A stretch of DNA of 64,000 nt from Usnea hakonensis. Its lineage: Eukaryota > Ascomycota > Lecanoromycetes > Lecanorales > Parmeliaceae. A model generated the notes under the pieces. It worked only from the letters and a program-made list of their open reading frames with translations. It was not told the DNA's origin and did no database searches. Made by a program: the position numbers and the translations under genes. Within the stretch, counting starts at the first letter, position 1. Every line of letters starts with the position of its first letter. Positions 42,699-53,700 of the stretch are shown here, piece after piece. The stretch is taken from positions 124,204 to 188,203 of the forward strand of contig BLJB01000030.1 in NCBI GenBank assembly GCA_013423325.1, read 5' to 3'.

Positions 42699-45600
42699 AT
42701 GAGTTCCTCTAAAGCAGAAAAAGAGCTCAAACCACCTCCAACAATGCATTTTGTACCGGCCGTTGTTTCGTTCGCGTCTGGCACTGAAGTCGTATTCCTA
42801 GGCGACGTTAACCGAAAAACGCAAGGTGATGATGTCAAAGTATCTTTCACTACCGCGCACCGTGGCACGGAGCTGCCTTACCTTGGTTTTCGTGTTGAAT
42901 TAAAGCGAGACACTACGACCTCATACTTGTACCGCAATGCCGCTTTCCATACCGTTTGGTTCAAATACCACAACGGCAATTTCACCTGCGAACATGGCAA
43001 AGCTGATGCTGATGACAAAAAAAAATTTCTGAGCTCTTCACCCGGCAGCGCATCGTACGAAGAAGCAGTCAAAGAGGACAAACTCTACGTCATCAGATTG
43101 ACTCGTACAGAAGGTCGGAATGGCGGACCCGAGGTGACTGGGCACGGATCCTCCTTTGTTGGTGCTGACGTCAGCATCCGCACCACATACAATCTTTTGT
43201 CGTCCATCGAAGGAGCATATATTGTCACCATATGGCTCTTCGAGTACGATCAGCTCGCTCACCATGTCCAGTGGACTTTGGATAACATGGAAAAAGCTGT
43301 TAACCCACTAGAACCGTACTACCACACATCCAAGAAGACGTCAGCATTGCAACCCCACGTTCAGTGGAACTCTCTTCGACCTATTCCAGATGACTATGAA
43401 AAGCCTTTTCACCCTCGGTCGGCTTACCACGATTTCGGCGAATTTGGCGTTATGAACGGCAATGCAGAAGCATACAACGTGGAAAATGCATTCAAGCTCG
43501 CCAGAAATTTGCGTAACACCCGTGTTGCGATGTCTGTCTTCATGCCTCCATCCTCAAAAGGAGATTACTACTGGGTCGGTTTGACCATCCCGGACTTCGA
43601 AAACAAAGGACAGCTTTTCAAGGAACAAGACTCGCTCCTCATCTGCGATGAACCGGCGCCGCAACAGACAGCGGGTGAAAAGCTTGTAAAGGATACGTGT
43701 CCCGGATGGCGCGCTGTTGTCCTGCCAGATGACTACAACTTGATGAATGCGGACGTTGCATTGCTTCTCGAACGTCCGAGCAACCCTGAACATCTTTTGC
43801 ATTCGAAAAAAATCAAGGCAGCGACCTCTATTGACGATGAACTTCCATTTCAGTACGTCTACTTGAAGATTTCTCTATCGACTGTTACAATCAAGGGCCG
43901 ACTGAAGGCTCTGGACAACCACCGGTTCAAGAACAGCCCAGGGGAAGATTTCGATAACAAGCGACGCATCTTGCTAGGACGCGACCTCACCGTTAACTCG
44001 ACCACCGACATGCTCAGAGATCTTTCGGAAGAACGCATAAATGAGATCGCCAAGGACATGAACGAGGTGCAGAAGAACTGCTTCGCAGTGTACTGTCGCA
44101 GCCTGGGCAATGGCATCGGACTGATTCACGGACCCGGAGGCACAGGCAAGACTCTGATGGTGGCAAAGCTTGCGGAAAGTGTTGCCGAACAGAATCGGAA
44201 TTGCCTCATCGTCACCAGTCAGAACAGCGCCTCCGATAGTGTAATAGCAAAGCTTGCGGATTCTGAGTACATGGTCGTCCGGGCGCATTCGCTTGGCCTG
44301 GAGCGAAAGAATTTACTGGGAAAACGCCGCGTGAGTGAACCTCCAGTCGATGTTCCCGAGCCTTCCCCCATCGATGAGCTACCCCTCAAGTCTCCCTCCG
44401 ACGATGGTTCTCCCGAACCTGCATCTGGCAATGATGACGATGAACCTGATTTCAACATGGACATCACGATGCGGGTGACTGCGGACTTCTTGAACTTGTG
44501 TGAAGAGGCATTTCGGGAGAAAGAGTCGTTCCTTCGTCCAGCAGACAAGCGCATGCAGAAGTTCCAGTTCGCAATCCACACTTGGGTACTTAGACTAGCA
44601 AACATTATTCCAAGCAAGTGGAGCCAAGCGCCAACGGAAGATCAACTGGCCGCTGGTGTGATCGATGAATGGGCCACCTTCCGCAACCTTTATCTCGAGA
44701 ATAAGGTGCGCCGCCTCGAAGGGAACGACTGGGAGACCTTTGAGGAGCAGTTTGGGCGCATCGTCAGCGAAGTGATTCAACGAGCTCCAATCATCACATG
44801 CACACCACCAGTTGTCGATTCCGATCTGCTCAAGCAAAAGAATTTCGACGATATTATTAATGACGAGACATCGGTAACGACGACGCTCGAGGCACTGGTC
44901 GCTTGGCGCAAAAATGAGAATCTCGTACTAGTCGGTGATGATAACCAGCTCAGACCACCTGTTTTTACTGGAAGCCAGGAGAATCCATTCTACCAAGTAA
45001 TGGAGACCTCTCTCTTTGCCCGATTCCGAGAGCTGGGAATGCCCACCTTCCTGCTCACCGATCAGATGCGTATGCCGGCTGGCATGATACATATGTCCAA
45101 TGACATTATCTACGAAGGCAAGCTCCGTGACGGACGTGGTACATCGCTAGTAGAGAGACCAGTTGCCCGAGACTTGAAGACGTATTTCGGAAACGCATAT
45201 CCAAGTCTGAAAGCTGAACCTGACGGTCTCGTGTACCCGGTGTTGCTCAATGTCCACGGTGATTCTACAGTCGAAGGCAAAGGAACCTCAATCTTCAATG
45301 CATACAATGTGGCAGCTACTATTGATGAGATTATCAAGTTAATCTGCAACTTCCACCACGCCGACAGCACCAATGTCGCGATTGCCACTCCCTACCGTGC
45401 ACAGATCCGCAAATATAGAAGAGCCCTCAAGAAAGCCAGTCAAGAGTACCCGGCTTTGGGTCTCGAACACATACGTATCGGGACGGCCGAGTTCTGGCAG
45501 GGAGGAGAGTTAGCATATATGTTCGTGGACATGGTGAGAGCCTCGAACGACGCTGCGGCCCTGGGTTTCTTGAGTGATTCGAGACGCCTCAATGTTCTGA

Positions 45601-46208
45601 TCACTCGACAAACTGTCGGGCTTTGGGTGATCTGCGATGAGCGCTGTGTTCTGACTCTGGATAAACAAGCTGAACGCGATAACCCGATCGAGAGTCAAGT
45701 CCAAGGTAAAAAGGCTGAAAAGCCTGAAAAGAAGAGCCGAGAAGACCAGAAGAACAAGACGGTCATTGCCATTCTCGACTGGCTGCGGAAACATGGACGA
45801 GTTTTAAACATTGCCAAAGAGTCGCTGTCCGAGAAGTACGTTGCCTTTCCCACTGAAGCTGACACGTACCAAGCCCCCTCTGGATGGGGTGCTCCGCCTG
45901 CGTCCACGGCCTCCGGAGCTGCACCAGCCGAGGAAGCGAAAACGTCCAAGGACACGACAGCCTCCGGAACTGCACCAGCCGAGGAAGTGACAACATCCAA
46001 GGACACGACAGCCTCCGGAGCTGCACCAGCCGAGGGAGCGACAACATCCAAGGACACGACAGCCTCCGGAACTGCACCAGCCGAGGGAGCGACAACATCC
46101 AAGGACACGATTGGCAGTTGGTTCTCCGGGGAAACCGAAGCTGCCGCTCAAGCTTGGAACTTGACGGAGAACGAGAGTGGTTGGGAAGGTGGTGAAGACA
46201 ACGAGTGA
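42699..46208 (+). CDS. UPF1-like SF1 helicase (AAA_11/AAA_12 type)
   Basis: Intact single-exon gene; from the ATG at 42699 (36 codons inside the longest ORF, good AACATGAGT context) it encodes 1169 residues. Helicase motifs: Walker A GPGGTGKT (478-485), motif Ia VTSQNSASDSV, Walker B-like NDETSV (~721-726), motif III LVGDDNQLRPP (~745), motif IV LLTDQMRMP (~786), motif V GTAEFWQGGELAYMFVDMVR (~928), motif VI SRRLNVLITRQTVGLWVI (~960). The N-terminal ~470 residues have no recognised domain. A disordered acidic insert lies between Ia and II. The C-terminus carries four 17-residue repeats and then WNLTENESGWEGG. The family unwinds RNA or DNA with ATP; UPF1-like orphans are often expanded in fungi. 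A decayed paralogue lies at 6.9-8.9 kb. The cellular role is unknown. Confidence 0.88.
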   Translation: MSSSKAEKELKPPPTMHFVPAVVSFASGTEVVFLGDVNRKTQGDDVKVSFTTAHRGTELPYLGFRVELKRDTTTSYLYRNAAFHTVWFKYHNGNFTCEHGKADADDKKKFLSSSPGSASYEEAVKEDKLYVIRLTRTEGRNGGPEVTGHGSSFVGADVSIRTTYNLLSSIEGAYIVTIWLFEYDQLAHHVQWTLDNMEKAVNPLEPYYHTSKKTSALQPHVQWNSLRPIPDDYEKPFHPRSAYHDFGEFGVMNGNAEAYNVENAFKLARNLRNTRVAMSVFMPPSSKGDYYWVGLTIPDFENKGQLFKEQDSLLICDEPAPQQTAGEKLVKDTCPGWRAVVLPDDYNLMNADVALLLERPSNPEHLLHSKKIKAATSIDDELPFQYVYLKISLSTVTIKGRLKALDNHRFKNSPGEDFDNKRRILLGRDLTVNSTTDMLRDLSEERINEIAKDMNEVQKNCFAVYCRSLGNGIGLIHGPGGTGKTLMVAKLAESVAEQNRNCLIVTSQNSASDSVIAKLADSEYMVVRAHSLGLERKNLLGKRRVSEPPVDVPEPSPIDELPLKSPSDDGSPEPASGNDDDEPDFNMDITMRVTADFLNLCEEAFREKESFLRPADKRMQKFQFAIHTWVLRLANIIPSKWSQAPTEDQLAAGVIDEWATFRNLYLENKVRRLEGNDWETFEEQFGRIVSEVIQRAPIITCTPPVVDSDLLKQKNFDDIINDETSVTTTLEALVAWRKNENLVLVGDDNQLRPPVFTGSQENPFYQVMETSLFARFRELGMPTFLLTDQMRMPAGMIHMSNDIIYEGKLRDGRGTSLVERPVARDLKTYFGNAYPSLKAEPDGLVYPVLLNVHGDSTVEGKGTSIFNAYNVAATIDEIIKLICNFHHADSTNVAIATPYRAQIRKYRRALKKASQEYPALGLEHIRIGTAEFWQGGELAYMFVDMVRASNDAAALGFLSDSRRLNVLITRQTVGLWVICDERCVLTLDKQAERDNPIESQVQGKKAEKPEKKSREDQKNKTVIAILDWLRKHGRVLNIAKESLSEKYVAFPTEADTYQAPSGWGAPPASTASGAAPAEEAKTSKDTTASGTAPAEEVTTSKDTTASGAAPAEGATTSKDTTASGTAPAEGATTSKDTIGSWFSGETEAAAQAWNLTENESGWEGGEDNE
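45906..46109 (+). repeat. Four 51-bp coding repeats in the helicase C-terminus
   Basis: Units start at 45906, 45957, 46008 and 46059, each encoding TASGxAPAExxxTSKDT (17 residues). Variation among units is confined to a few codons, alternating A/T and E/G. A minisatellite of this kind is expected to vary in copy number between strains. Confidence 0.95.
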
Positions 46209-46600
46209 ATCTTGAGGATGAGACTGGAGGGCTTATCGGCTTGGTTGTATGTTCAGATTGCTGGCGGACACAGAGGAAGCGGTCATCAATGTAGCTTCCT
46301 GCTTTCATAGACAATCAAAAGAAGCATTGAAAAGAACTGATCCAATCCCAAGAATCTACGTCCACCTTACACCACTACACTAATGATAGTTACCTCGTTT
46401 GCTACACAGACAGAGATTCTTCTGAGTCTTGCGTGAGTAAATGGACTGAGATCTTGCTTGCTGGCTGGTTTGAAGCTAATGGTCTACCAGCAATCTACGG
46501 GTCGACACGCTGATGGACTTGCAGGATGATTCATAATACAATCGTGCAAACAGACGACATTTCGGCTCGAAGTTTGAAAGTAGCATGAGCACTCAGTTTG
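46209..46600. other. Gap downstream of the helicase
   Basis: 3' flank of the helicase gene. No feature recognised. Confidence 0.4.
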
Positions 46601-47650
46601 CACGAGCTTCTTCTACCGAGTCTGCATTGCTACTGAGCAGCGCTCCTGCCAACAGCAGTGCTTCTGTGACAGTGGCACTCGAGCTTTCGGCGCTACAACA
46701 ACATTCCCTGTAGCATCTCCCAGTCACAGCAATGCCCCATCTCTCAGTGACTGCAACGCCCAATCTCCCAGCAGCAGCAGCAACAGCAGCCTTCCCAGTT
46801 TTCCAATAGCAGCAGTACTGACAGTAACAGCAGTGCCCAACCCCCCCCCTGGCAGCAGTGTTGACGACAGCAGCAGCATTTCCAGTACTTCCTGAAGCAG
46901 TAATGTTGACAGTGACAGCAGTGGTCAATGTCCCAAGAGCGTCTCCTGGAGACCGAGTACCCAATCTCCTGGTAGCAGCAGCAGCACCAGCTTTGCGGGA
47001 TTCCCAGTAGCAGCATCATTGCCAGTGATAGTTGTACCCAGTCTCCTGGCGATGACAATGCTCAAGCTCCGAGCAGCGGCAGCCTTCCCAATCTCCAACA
47101 GCAGCAGTGTGGGCTGTGACAACAGTGCTCAATCTCCCGGCGGCAGCAGCATTTCCTTCCAATAGCAGTGGCCAGTGACAGTAATGCCCAGTCTCCCCGC
47201 GCTGGCATTGCCGGTGAGAGCAGTGCCCAATCTCCTGGCGGAAGCAGTGCTCATGCTCTAAGCAGCAGCAGCTTCCCAGTACTTCCAACAGTAGCAGTGT
47301 TTCCAGTGACAGTGTTCCCAATCTCGCGGCGGCAGCAGCATTTCCAGTATTCTCAATAGCAGCAGTGCTGCCAGCGACAGTAGTGCCCAATCTCCGCGCG
47401 GCGGCATTGCCGGTGAGAGCAGTGCTCAATCTCCGAGAAGCAGCAGTAGCCCTTACAGTGCTTCCAGTATTAGCAGTATTGCCAGTGACAACAGTGGCCA
47501 GTTTTGCAGCGGCAGCAGCGTTTCCAGTACTCCATGTAGCAGCAGTGCCCAATCTCCCGGCGGAAGCAGTGCTCATGCTCTGAGCAGCAGCAGCTTACCC
47601 AGTACTTCCATCAGCAGTAGTGTTCCCAGTGACAGAAGCGACATCGGAAG
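46600..47650. repeat. Low-complexity CAGCAG-rich tandem-type repeats, block 1
   Basis: Roughly fifteen diverged units of ~60-75 bp built from CAGTGACAGCAGTGCCCAATC, broken as CAGTGACAGCAG and TGCCCAATCTC, plus GGCGGCAGCAGCATTTCCAG. One frame reads SDSSAQSPGGSS repeatedly; other frames give Ala/Val- and Leu-rich strings, all accidental to the repeat. Stops interrupt every frame, so it is either a decayed Ser-rich gene or a pure minisatellite. Confidence 0.7.
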
Positions 47651-47960
47651 TCTTAGGATGTGGGTTGGCAATTGTGCCGTGGTGTGGAGGACTGGTGTCG
47701 CGTCTGGTGTGGAGAACGGTGCTGGGGACGACGACGATCTTTTGGTGTTGCCACTAATTGTTGTGGTAGGCAGTAAACAACAGGCAAATTGTCTGGAGGA
47801 GGACTGGTGTGGTGTGGGGGGTAGAGAAAGATGCCGGGAATGACGACGATCTTTTGGTGTTGTTACTGAAGGCTGGAGGACTGGTGCGGTGTCGGCGGCA
47901 TAGTGTTGCGACTAATATTACGGTAGTAGGCAATTACATTTGGATGTGAGTGCAGGATGT
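47650..47960. repeat. Imperfect repeats with GACGACGATCTTTTGGTGTTG phrase
   Basis: The phrase GACGACGATCTTTTGGTG appears at ~47729 and ~47842, with GGAGGACTGGTG at ~47687, ~47798 and ~47875, giving a period of ~90-115 bp. It bridges the two CAGCAG-rich blocks. Confidence 0.6.
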
Positions 47961-47999
47961 AAGTCTTCGATTATTTAGATTGCTAACATCTACTTGAAC

Positions 48000-48590
48000 A
48001 GATCCCGGAAGAGAAAACACAAGGCTTCAAGTGTAGGAACAGGATTTCCAAGCGGCAGCAGTGTTGCAGTGACAGCAGCATTCTTCCAGCGGCAGCAGCA
48101 CTCAATTTCTCAGCAGTTGTAGTGATTCCAACATTCCTGGCAGCATCTCCAAGCGCCAGCAGAGTTCTGGTGACAGTAGTGATCTGCCCAATGACAGCAG
48201 AACCTTGCACAGGGACAGCAGTACTCCAACTCCTAGCAGTAGTAGTGATCCCAAGATTCCCAGCAGCATCTCCAAGCGACAGCATGGTTCCTGCAACAGC
48301 AGCATTCTTCCAGCGGCAGCTAGGCTCCCAGCAAGAGTAGACCTCAAGTGACAATAGCAATCCTCCCAGTAACAGTAGAACTTTGTCCAGCGACAGCGGT
48401 GCAACCGACGGCAGCGGTACTCCATCTCTTATTCCGACATTCCTAGCAGCATATCCAAGCGACAGCAGAGTCCAAGTGACAACAGGGCTCCTGGAGCGGC
48501 AGCTCGGCTCAAAGCGACAGCAGTCCTTCCCCAGCAGCACTCCTCCCAGCAGTATTTCTTCCCAGCGACAGTGATGCTTTTAGTGGTAGC
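48000..48590. repeat. Low-complexity CAGCAG-rich repeats, block 2
   Basis: Units of ~60-70 bp with CCAAGCGACAGCAGAGTTCC, CCAGCGGCAGCAGC and ATTCCCAGCAGCATCTCC phrases. Clearly related in style to block 1. No intact coding frame. Confidence 0.65.
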
Positions 48591-48649
48591 ATTGCTTGTA
48601 CGCCCAGTAGGGGTAGCAGTAGCATGCATTTAAAACAGCTGTACGGTTG

Positions 48650-48843
48650 GTACTTTGCGTGGCAGTCGAGGATGCGTAGGTATGAGGAGGTAGGAGAGGT
48701 ACTTTGCGCAGCAGTCGAGGATGCCTAGGCACGAGGATGTAGGAAAGGTACTTTGCGCAGCAGTCGGATACCTAGGCACGAGGAGGTAGGAATGGTACTC
48801 TGCACAGCAGTCGTCAAGGATGCCTAGGTACGCAGAGAGAGCA
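48650..48843. repeat. 49-bp minisatellite, four units
   Basis: Units start at 48650, 48699, 48748 and 48795. Each begins GTACTTTGCG(C/T)(A/G)GCAGTCG and continues GATGCCTAGGCACGAGGA, TGTAGGAAAG. The third is 47 bp. Confidence 0.9.
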
Positions 48844-48849
48844 TTAGTG

Positions 48850-51060
48850 AGCGTTCATGGCGGCGAGAGAGGACAGGTACTCAGGTACAGATAGCACAGG
48901 TGGATATTCAGTCAGACAGATCTGTCAGCCGTGCTGTCTTCTGAGGAGCCGATGATGATGAGACCACGATTGATTGAATCGTGCTTGCATGAGACCGTGG
49001 GTAGTGAGTGCTGTCGGCTGAGCATGGCGGCGCCTAAAAGACTTATGGAAACGCGAGCTGGTGAGAACTGCAGGTTTCGCGAGTTGTAGGGGACCAAGTC
49101 AGAGTGATTATCTGCAAGTGGCCGTTCGTAGGTAAGAGAAAGAATTCAGCGGGAGAAAATTTAATAATTAAGAATCCAACTTATATCCTGAAAGTACCAC
49201 AGGCCGTAATTAGGCAGCACGAGAAACCAAATAGTCAAATCAGGATGAACCACCTAATGACTGGGATGCGACAAGTTCTGCAGTCAAACATTTAATCGTC
49301 GATTGTTTTTATCGAGGGTAATAGTCGGCAAAATGTCACGGAGTCAGGGCACAAGAGAGTGAATGATTTCTCATTCTGGTGCCCGAAGACACTGGTAAGA
49401 GCATTGCTTGAAATTGGTCTGATACTAATTGAGAATAGGGACTACCTTAGACTGGGCTAATATTGTTTCCTCAGAGGTCCTTAGAACCATGAGAGCGGAT
49501 GTGGATGTAAGACATCGCAGATGGTAGACGCAGCGAAGATGTGTGCTGCTGGAGACAGCGACTTGTGGCCATAATTCGACAACCTTTGCGCCAGGCACCC
49601 CTGTTGTGTGAACAGAAACATCAGGATGCGAGCACTTGAGTGATATAGGTCAACTACCATCTACTTCGATTATGTGTGAGAGTCGAATCTTAATCAAGTT
49701 CAGCACACACACAAATCTCAAAAAAGCTCCATCCCACACGCGGCATCTGTTCAGTATATCAAGATTCGCGAGCAGAAGCAGCGAATATGCCAGGGCTGGG
49801 CATGTCAAGGTCCCTGCTTCATTCCAGTCTGTTGAGAACGTGGTGGCGAGGCTGCTGCGTACGGATCTGGTTTGAGCGATTCAGCTCCACCATCGAAGGT
49901 ACGTATGACGACCACGCGCAAACGTTCTCTGCTGACCGTGTAAATATAGTGCTCGTCATCTGGACAACGGAAAGTCCAAATTTGAGCCAAACCCAGGTGG
50001 CACTGAGGACATAAAGCTTGTGAAGGCGTACCAATCTCTCGAAGCTCTTCCTAGAATCAATGGGATATATGAGGCGCAGAACGGTCGCGTACCATCTCAC
50101 AATCATGGTAAACCCTGGCAGCTTCTTGCTGTCACTTCATATCGATGATGATTGTTACATTTCGCTGCATATGGAGCAAGTTCAAACGCTTTCAGAATTG
50201 GTGTGCAGCGCTGCAGGATCTTTGTTCGAAAACTTCAGTCCTACTCTACACACACTCTCTATTGATCGTCCTGGAAAGGGGACTTCAAAGTCGCCTGTAT
50301 CAGTCTTGAGAGGAGAATATTCTACGTGATGAGATCAGGTTATTTGAGTTGATAACAAAATCCTTTTTTGTTTCATTGTGTGAGGTCTTCTACGCGCGCC
50401 GATCCGTTTCGCTTTAAGCTTCGCATCGCCAACATACTTTTAGGTAAGCGCAACCGTCTTGATTGGTACTAGAGATAGACTGATGCTACAAAATACCACC
50501 TTATGTTTGGAAAACTGGGATACGGCTCTTGGTGGGTAGGAACGATGGTTCATCATGTAAGGAAGCAGAAGAATCCTTCTGGGAAAGATCTCTGCTAAGT
50601 GCTACTAATCTATCTACTGTCTCGTCCCACTTTCCTGCTACTGAAGGACAAACATCAAGACCCCGGCGACCTTCCGAATTCCTGGATTTCCTCAACGAAG
50701 ATGATTGCCGAAGAAAAAAACGTGGGAACAGAACAAGGCCTCAGGACTAGCGATGTACATTATGATAGAGTCCTAGCATCGAGCTTGCATGAAGACAGTG
50801 TAGCTGGCTAAACGAATCCAGCTTCCCCTTTGCCTGCCCCTCCAGAAATCCTGAATTCCTGCATGCCTGTCCCGGAAGCCCCCCTCAAAAAAAGAGAAGA
50901 CCTGCCAGCGATACTGACGTGAAGTACACACGGCAAATCTTGATCACGATCCGTCACATGGGAACTCAATGTGGTCTTCCTGACTCAGTCAATTGACAAG
51001 GAGCTTTGACACCTGTAGCTCACTTCCTTCATTTTGAGCGACGAGACACTCGAGACCCGG
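48850..51060. other. Gap with unassigned ORFs
   Basis: Short ORFs at 49636-49875 and, in another frame, ~49950-50150 (LVKAYQSLEALPRINGIYEA) look partly protein-like, but no family is evident. No repeat or RNA gene seen. Confidence 0.3.
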
Positions 51061-51067
51061 AAACCTG

Positions 51068-52060
51068 TCACTCAGTGTTCATACCGCATACTCTGCTCAC
51101 TGGATCGTCCTGTTGATCTCTTCCTCGATCTGGTGACGATCTCCTGGGTTTGTCTTGGTCTTCCAGGATAGAGAGGATGTTGACGACATTATCTTGATAT
51201 GCCGAGAACGACGACAGCTTATATTTTCTTATCAGCATAGTCGAGGCTTTTTCGGAGCTTGTTGTTCTCTTCCTCCAGCTTTGCGGCTTTTTCCTGGGAC
51301 CTTGTGACCTCTTCCTCGTCACTATCCTCCTCTACTGGATTCGATACTTGGGGAATTTGGGTGCTTTACGTTTAGTATTTTTCTCCCCGAGTAGTACGCA
51401 CATCATATGGGTCCGTCACGGGGCTGATGCTTGAAGGAGCTGGAGTAGTTGTGGAATGGTAATTGGGGTCCAGGGGCTTGGTGACAAAGTCGGGCTTGTG
51501 CTTGATGCCCGTGGTGGATGATGCTGAACCTTCGTTGATAGAGACAAATGCTGTATTGTACGGCTCCGGGCTTGTGGGATTCAGTCTTTTCTTAGGAGGT
51601 AGCTCCCCTAAAGCGTCCCAAGATTGTGGGAACTGTTATTCGTCTGGGCATATATCTCCCAAACACCAACTCTGCTCATCTTTCGGGTTTCTTTTTGTTT
51701 GGCGTGCCTCTGGATCTGGATTCTCCAGGAGCGCTCGGAACTGTGCAGCAGTGAGTTTACAGGTCAGGCCCAGCCTTGCTCTTAGGTCTCCATGTAGCTG
51801 CCAACCGTGCCACACTGGGAATCTCAGCCTGCCCTCTTCATCGCGCACGACAGGAGCGGCTCCATATGGTTATGCTTTGGGCTAGGCACCCAGTCTTGCT
51901 GAAACTCTAGCTTCCAAAAGTCGTACCTTCTGGTCATCCTCAATCTCAAAACATGGCATTTCCAGGAATCAGAAAGTACGCAATATGCTGCGCAGTATGT
52001 TGCTACTTCTGTATCTTCAGGCTGGTATGCGACGTCTTTATCCGGAAAATCATTGATGAT
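51068..52060 (-). pseudogene. Relic of the coiled-coil family (copy D)
   Basis: Reading down the minus strand: YCVLSDSWKCHVL (51.97 kb), matching LSDAWVVQVL of the intact 16.7-kb protein; DEEGRLRFPVWHGWQLHGDL, matching NGEWRYDLIFGNYQMHG; TAAQFRALL; EQSWCLGDICPDE; FPQSWDALGELPPKKR; an acidic DSDEEEVTRS; LEEENNKLRKSLDYADKKI, a stop, and FSAYQDNVVNILSILEDQ. It links the intact gene with the other relics because it has motifs from both. Stops and frameshifts are present. Confidence 0.75.
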
Positions 52061-53700
52061 GGGCCACTCAGGGGGATCCTCGTACCCAGTGCGTCGTTGA
52101 GTTGTTGATTTTCACTATCGAAAATTGGTCTCTGGTCTTGGTGGGCAATGCTGACATCTTTCAGCTTTATATGAGAGACTGGGATCTTGTCTCCCTTGGG
52201 AGTTGCCGTCTCCTTCTACATTGCGTATTCAAGCAATTGTATGTAAGGATTCCTGGATGTATGTAGACATTCATGGATTGGAAGCATCAATGAGGTGATG
52301 TAAAAGAATCAAAGTGAGGTGGAGGTAGTGAGGTTTGTAATTAGGCGGAAGTCAGCGTTTGCGGTAATTCACCTCTCTTAGCGCAACTGAACGGTATCTA
52401 CGCATGTACAGCCATTCATGGAGCAATTGAGCAATTGGATTTTCTCATTTTTTGGCTCTCTAGCAAGCACAAGTATCGCATGAAAAAGAACTAGCATACG
52501 CTGGGGAATCATGTTTGGGAATATACTTTTTCCCGGAGTCAAGAAGACTTCCGGGTTTTGTCCCGACGAGAGCGCCGGATATTTTGCTGAAGGTTGGGAA
52601 GATATGTCTGCTAAATAGCTGTAGCGTGGTATGAAAGTCTTCAATTGATCCCCATGAAAAATCGCCCGCATGCCTCTTCCATTTAGCTGTTCTAGTCGGA
52701 AAGAAAAACCATGGTAAACCCCGTAATTAAAAATACGGAGAAGTTTCATCCATCATGCTTCCAGTTTCCCAGTGTTTTCCTGGTAGAACATGGCCAAGTC
52801 TCCCAGGTGATGGGCAACTCGGCGAATTCTTTTATTGTAACGTGCTGTTTCTGGATTCTCCGTCGGTTCGAGTTTTCGGTATTAATGTCATGAATTTCAG
52901 AGTCGTGGTTCAGGTAATCCCTTACCATCTTGGCATGCTTGGTAGGATCGTCGCACTCTGCTGTCTAAGTACGGATCTCTCTTCCCGGTAATGCTAGTTG
53001 TCTTGCTGGATGGCCGAAGTCTTCTGCATTGACCCGAAAAGTATGGACTTTGGTGAGTAGCCTAGGTGGGTAACGGTTCTGGTATTGAAACACGCTGCTC
53101 CGCGATGAAGCTTGAGATCCTAGTCCCATGAAGAATGATCTTTCTTGGTGAGTTGTCGCCACAATAGGACTGGAGGTTAGTAATTCCAAATATCAGATAC
53201 TTCAGGTTCAGGGATGGAAAGCAAGATGCTTCGGAACCACTGTTTCAGACATGGGTAGACGGCACGGTTGTGTGTCCTTTGCCCATCGCTACGGCGGCAG
53301 ACTTTATGATGATTGTATATGGACTGCTTCTTCACCCGCATTTATACTTCAGCGAAATCATCTCATTGCAGTTCTATTCGTGATAGGTGAAACATCAGTC
53401 TGCTTCGTACTTTTGCACACATCGTTGGCTAGATATCGAAGCACAAGAACCTTCCTCTCCATATCATATCACTCCGTCATCGTCAGTAGTGATTACTACT
53501 CGTATTGTAGCTACTACTGTCGCCCCCACGACCACCAGAAAGATCAAGGGCAAGGATAGCTGTGACTCTTACAATCTTATGTTCTAGCACGGAAAAAATT
53601 CCGGTGCAAAGAATACGATGGCATCGTTTTCAATTACTAGGAATGCGCACGGTAGGAGAGTACCGGTTCCGTTGAAAGAATGACACATAACGGTAAGCGA
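52060..53700. other. Gap with unassigned ORFs
   Basis: ORFs of 60-123 residues occur on both strands (for example 52378-52749 minus) without motifs. The 5' portion of relic D may extend here. No RNA gene or strong repeat. Confidence 0.3.

Noticed and set aside
45510..46314. Long minus-strand ORFs within the 3' end of the SF1 helicase
   Set aside because: They are antisense shadows of the coding minisatellite and helicase tail; their repeats mirror the 51-bp units.
46744..47576. Long Ala/Gly-rich minus-strand ORFs in the CAGCAG-rich region
   Set aside because: Open frames follow from the repeat composition; several frames are open at once and none has a start context or domain.
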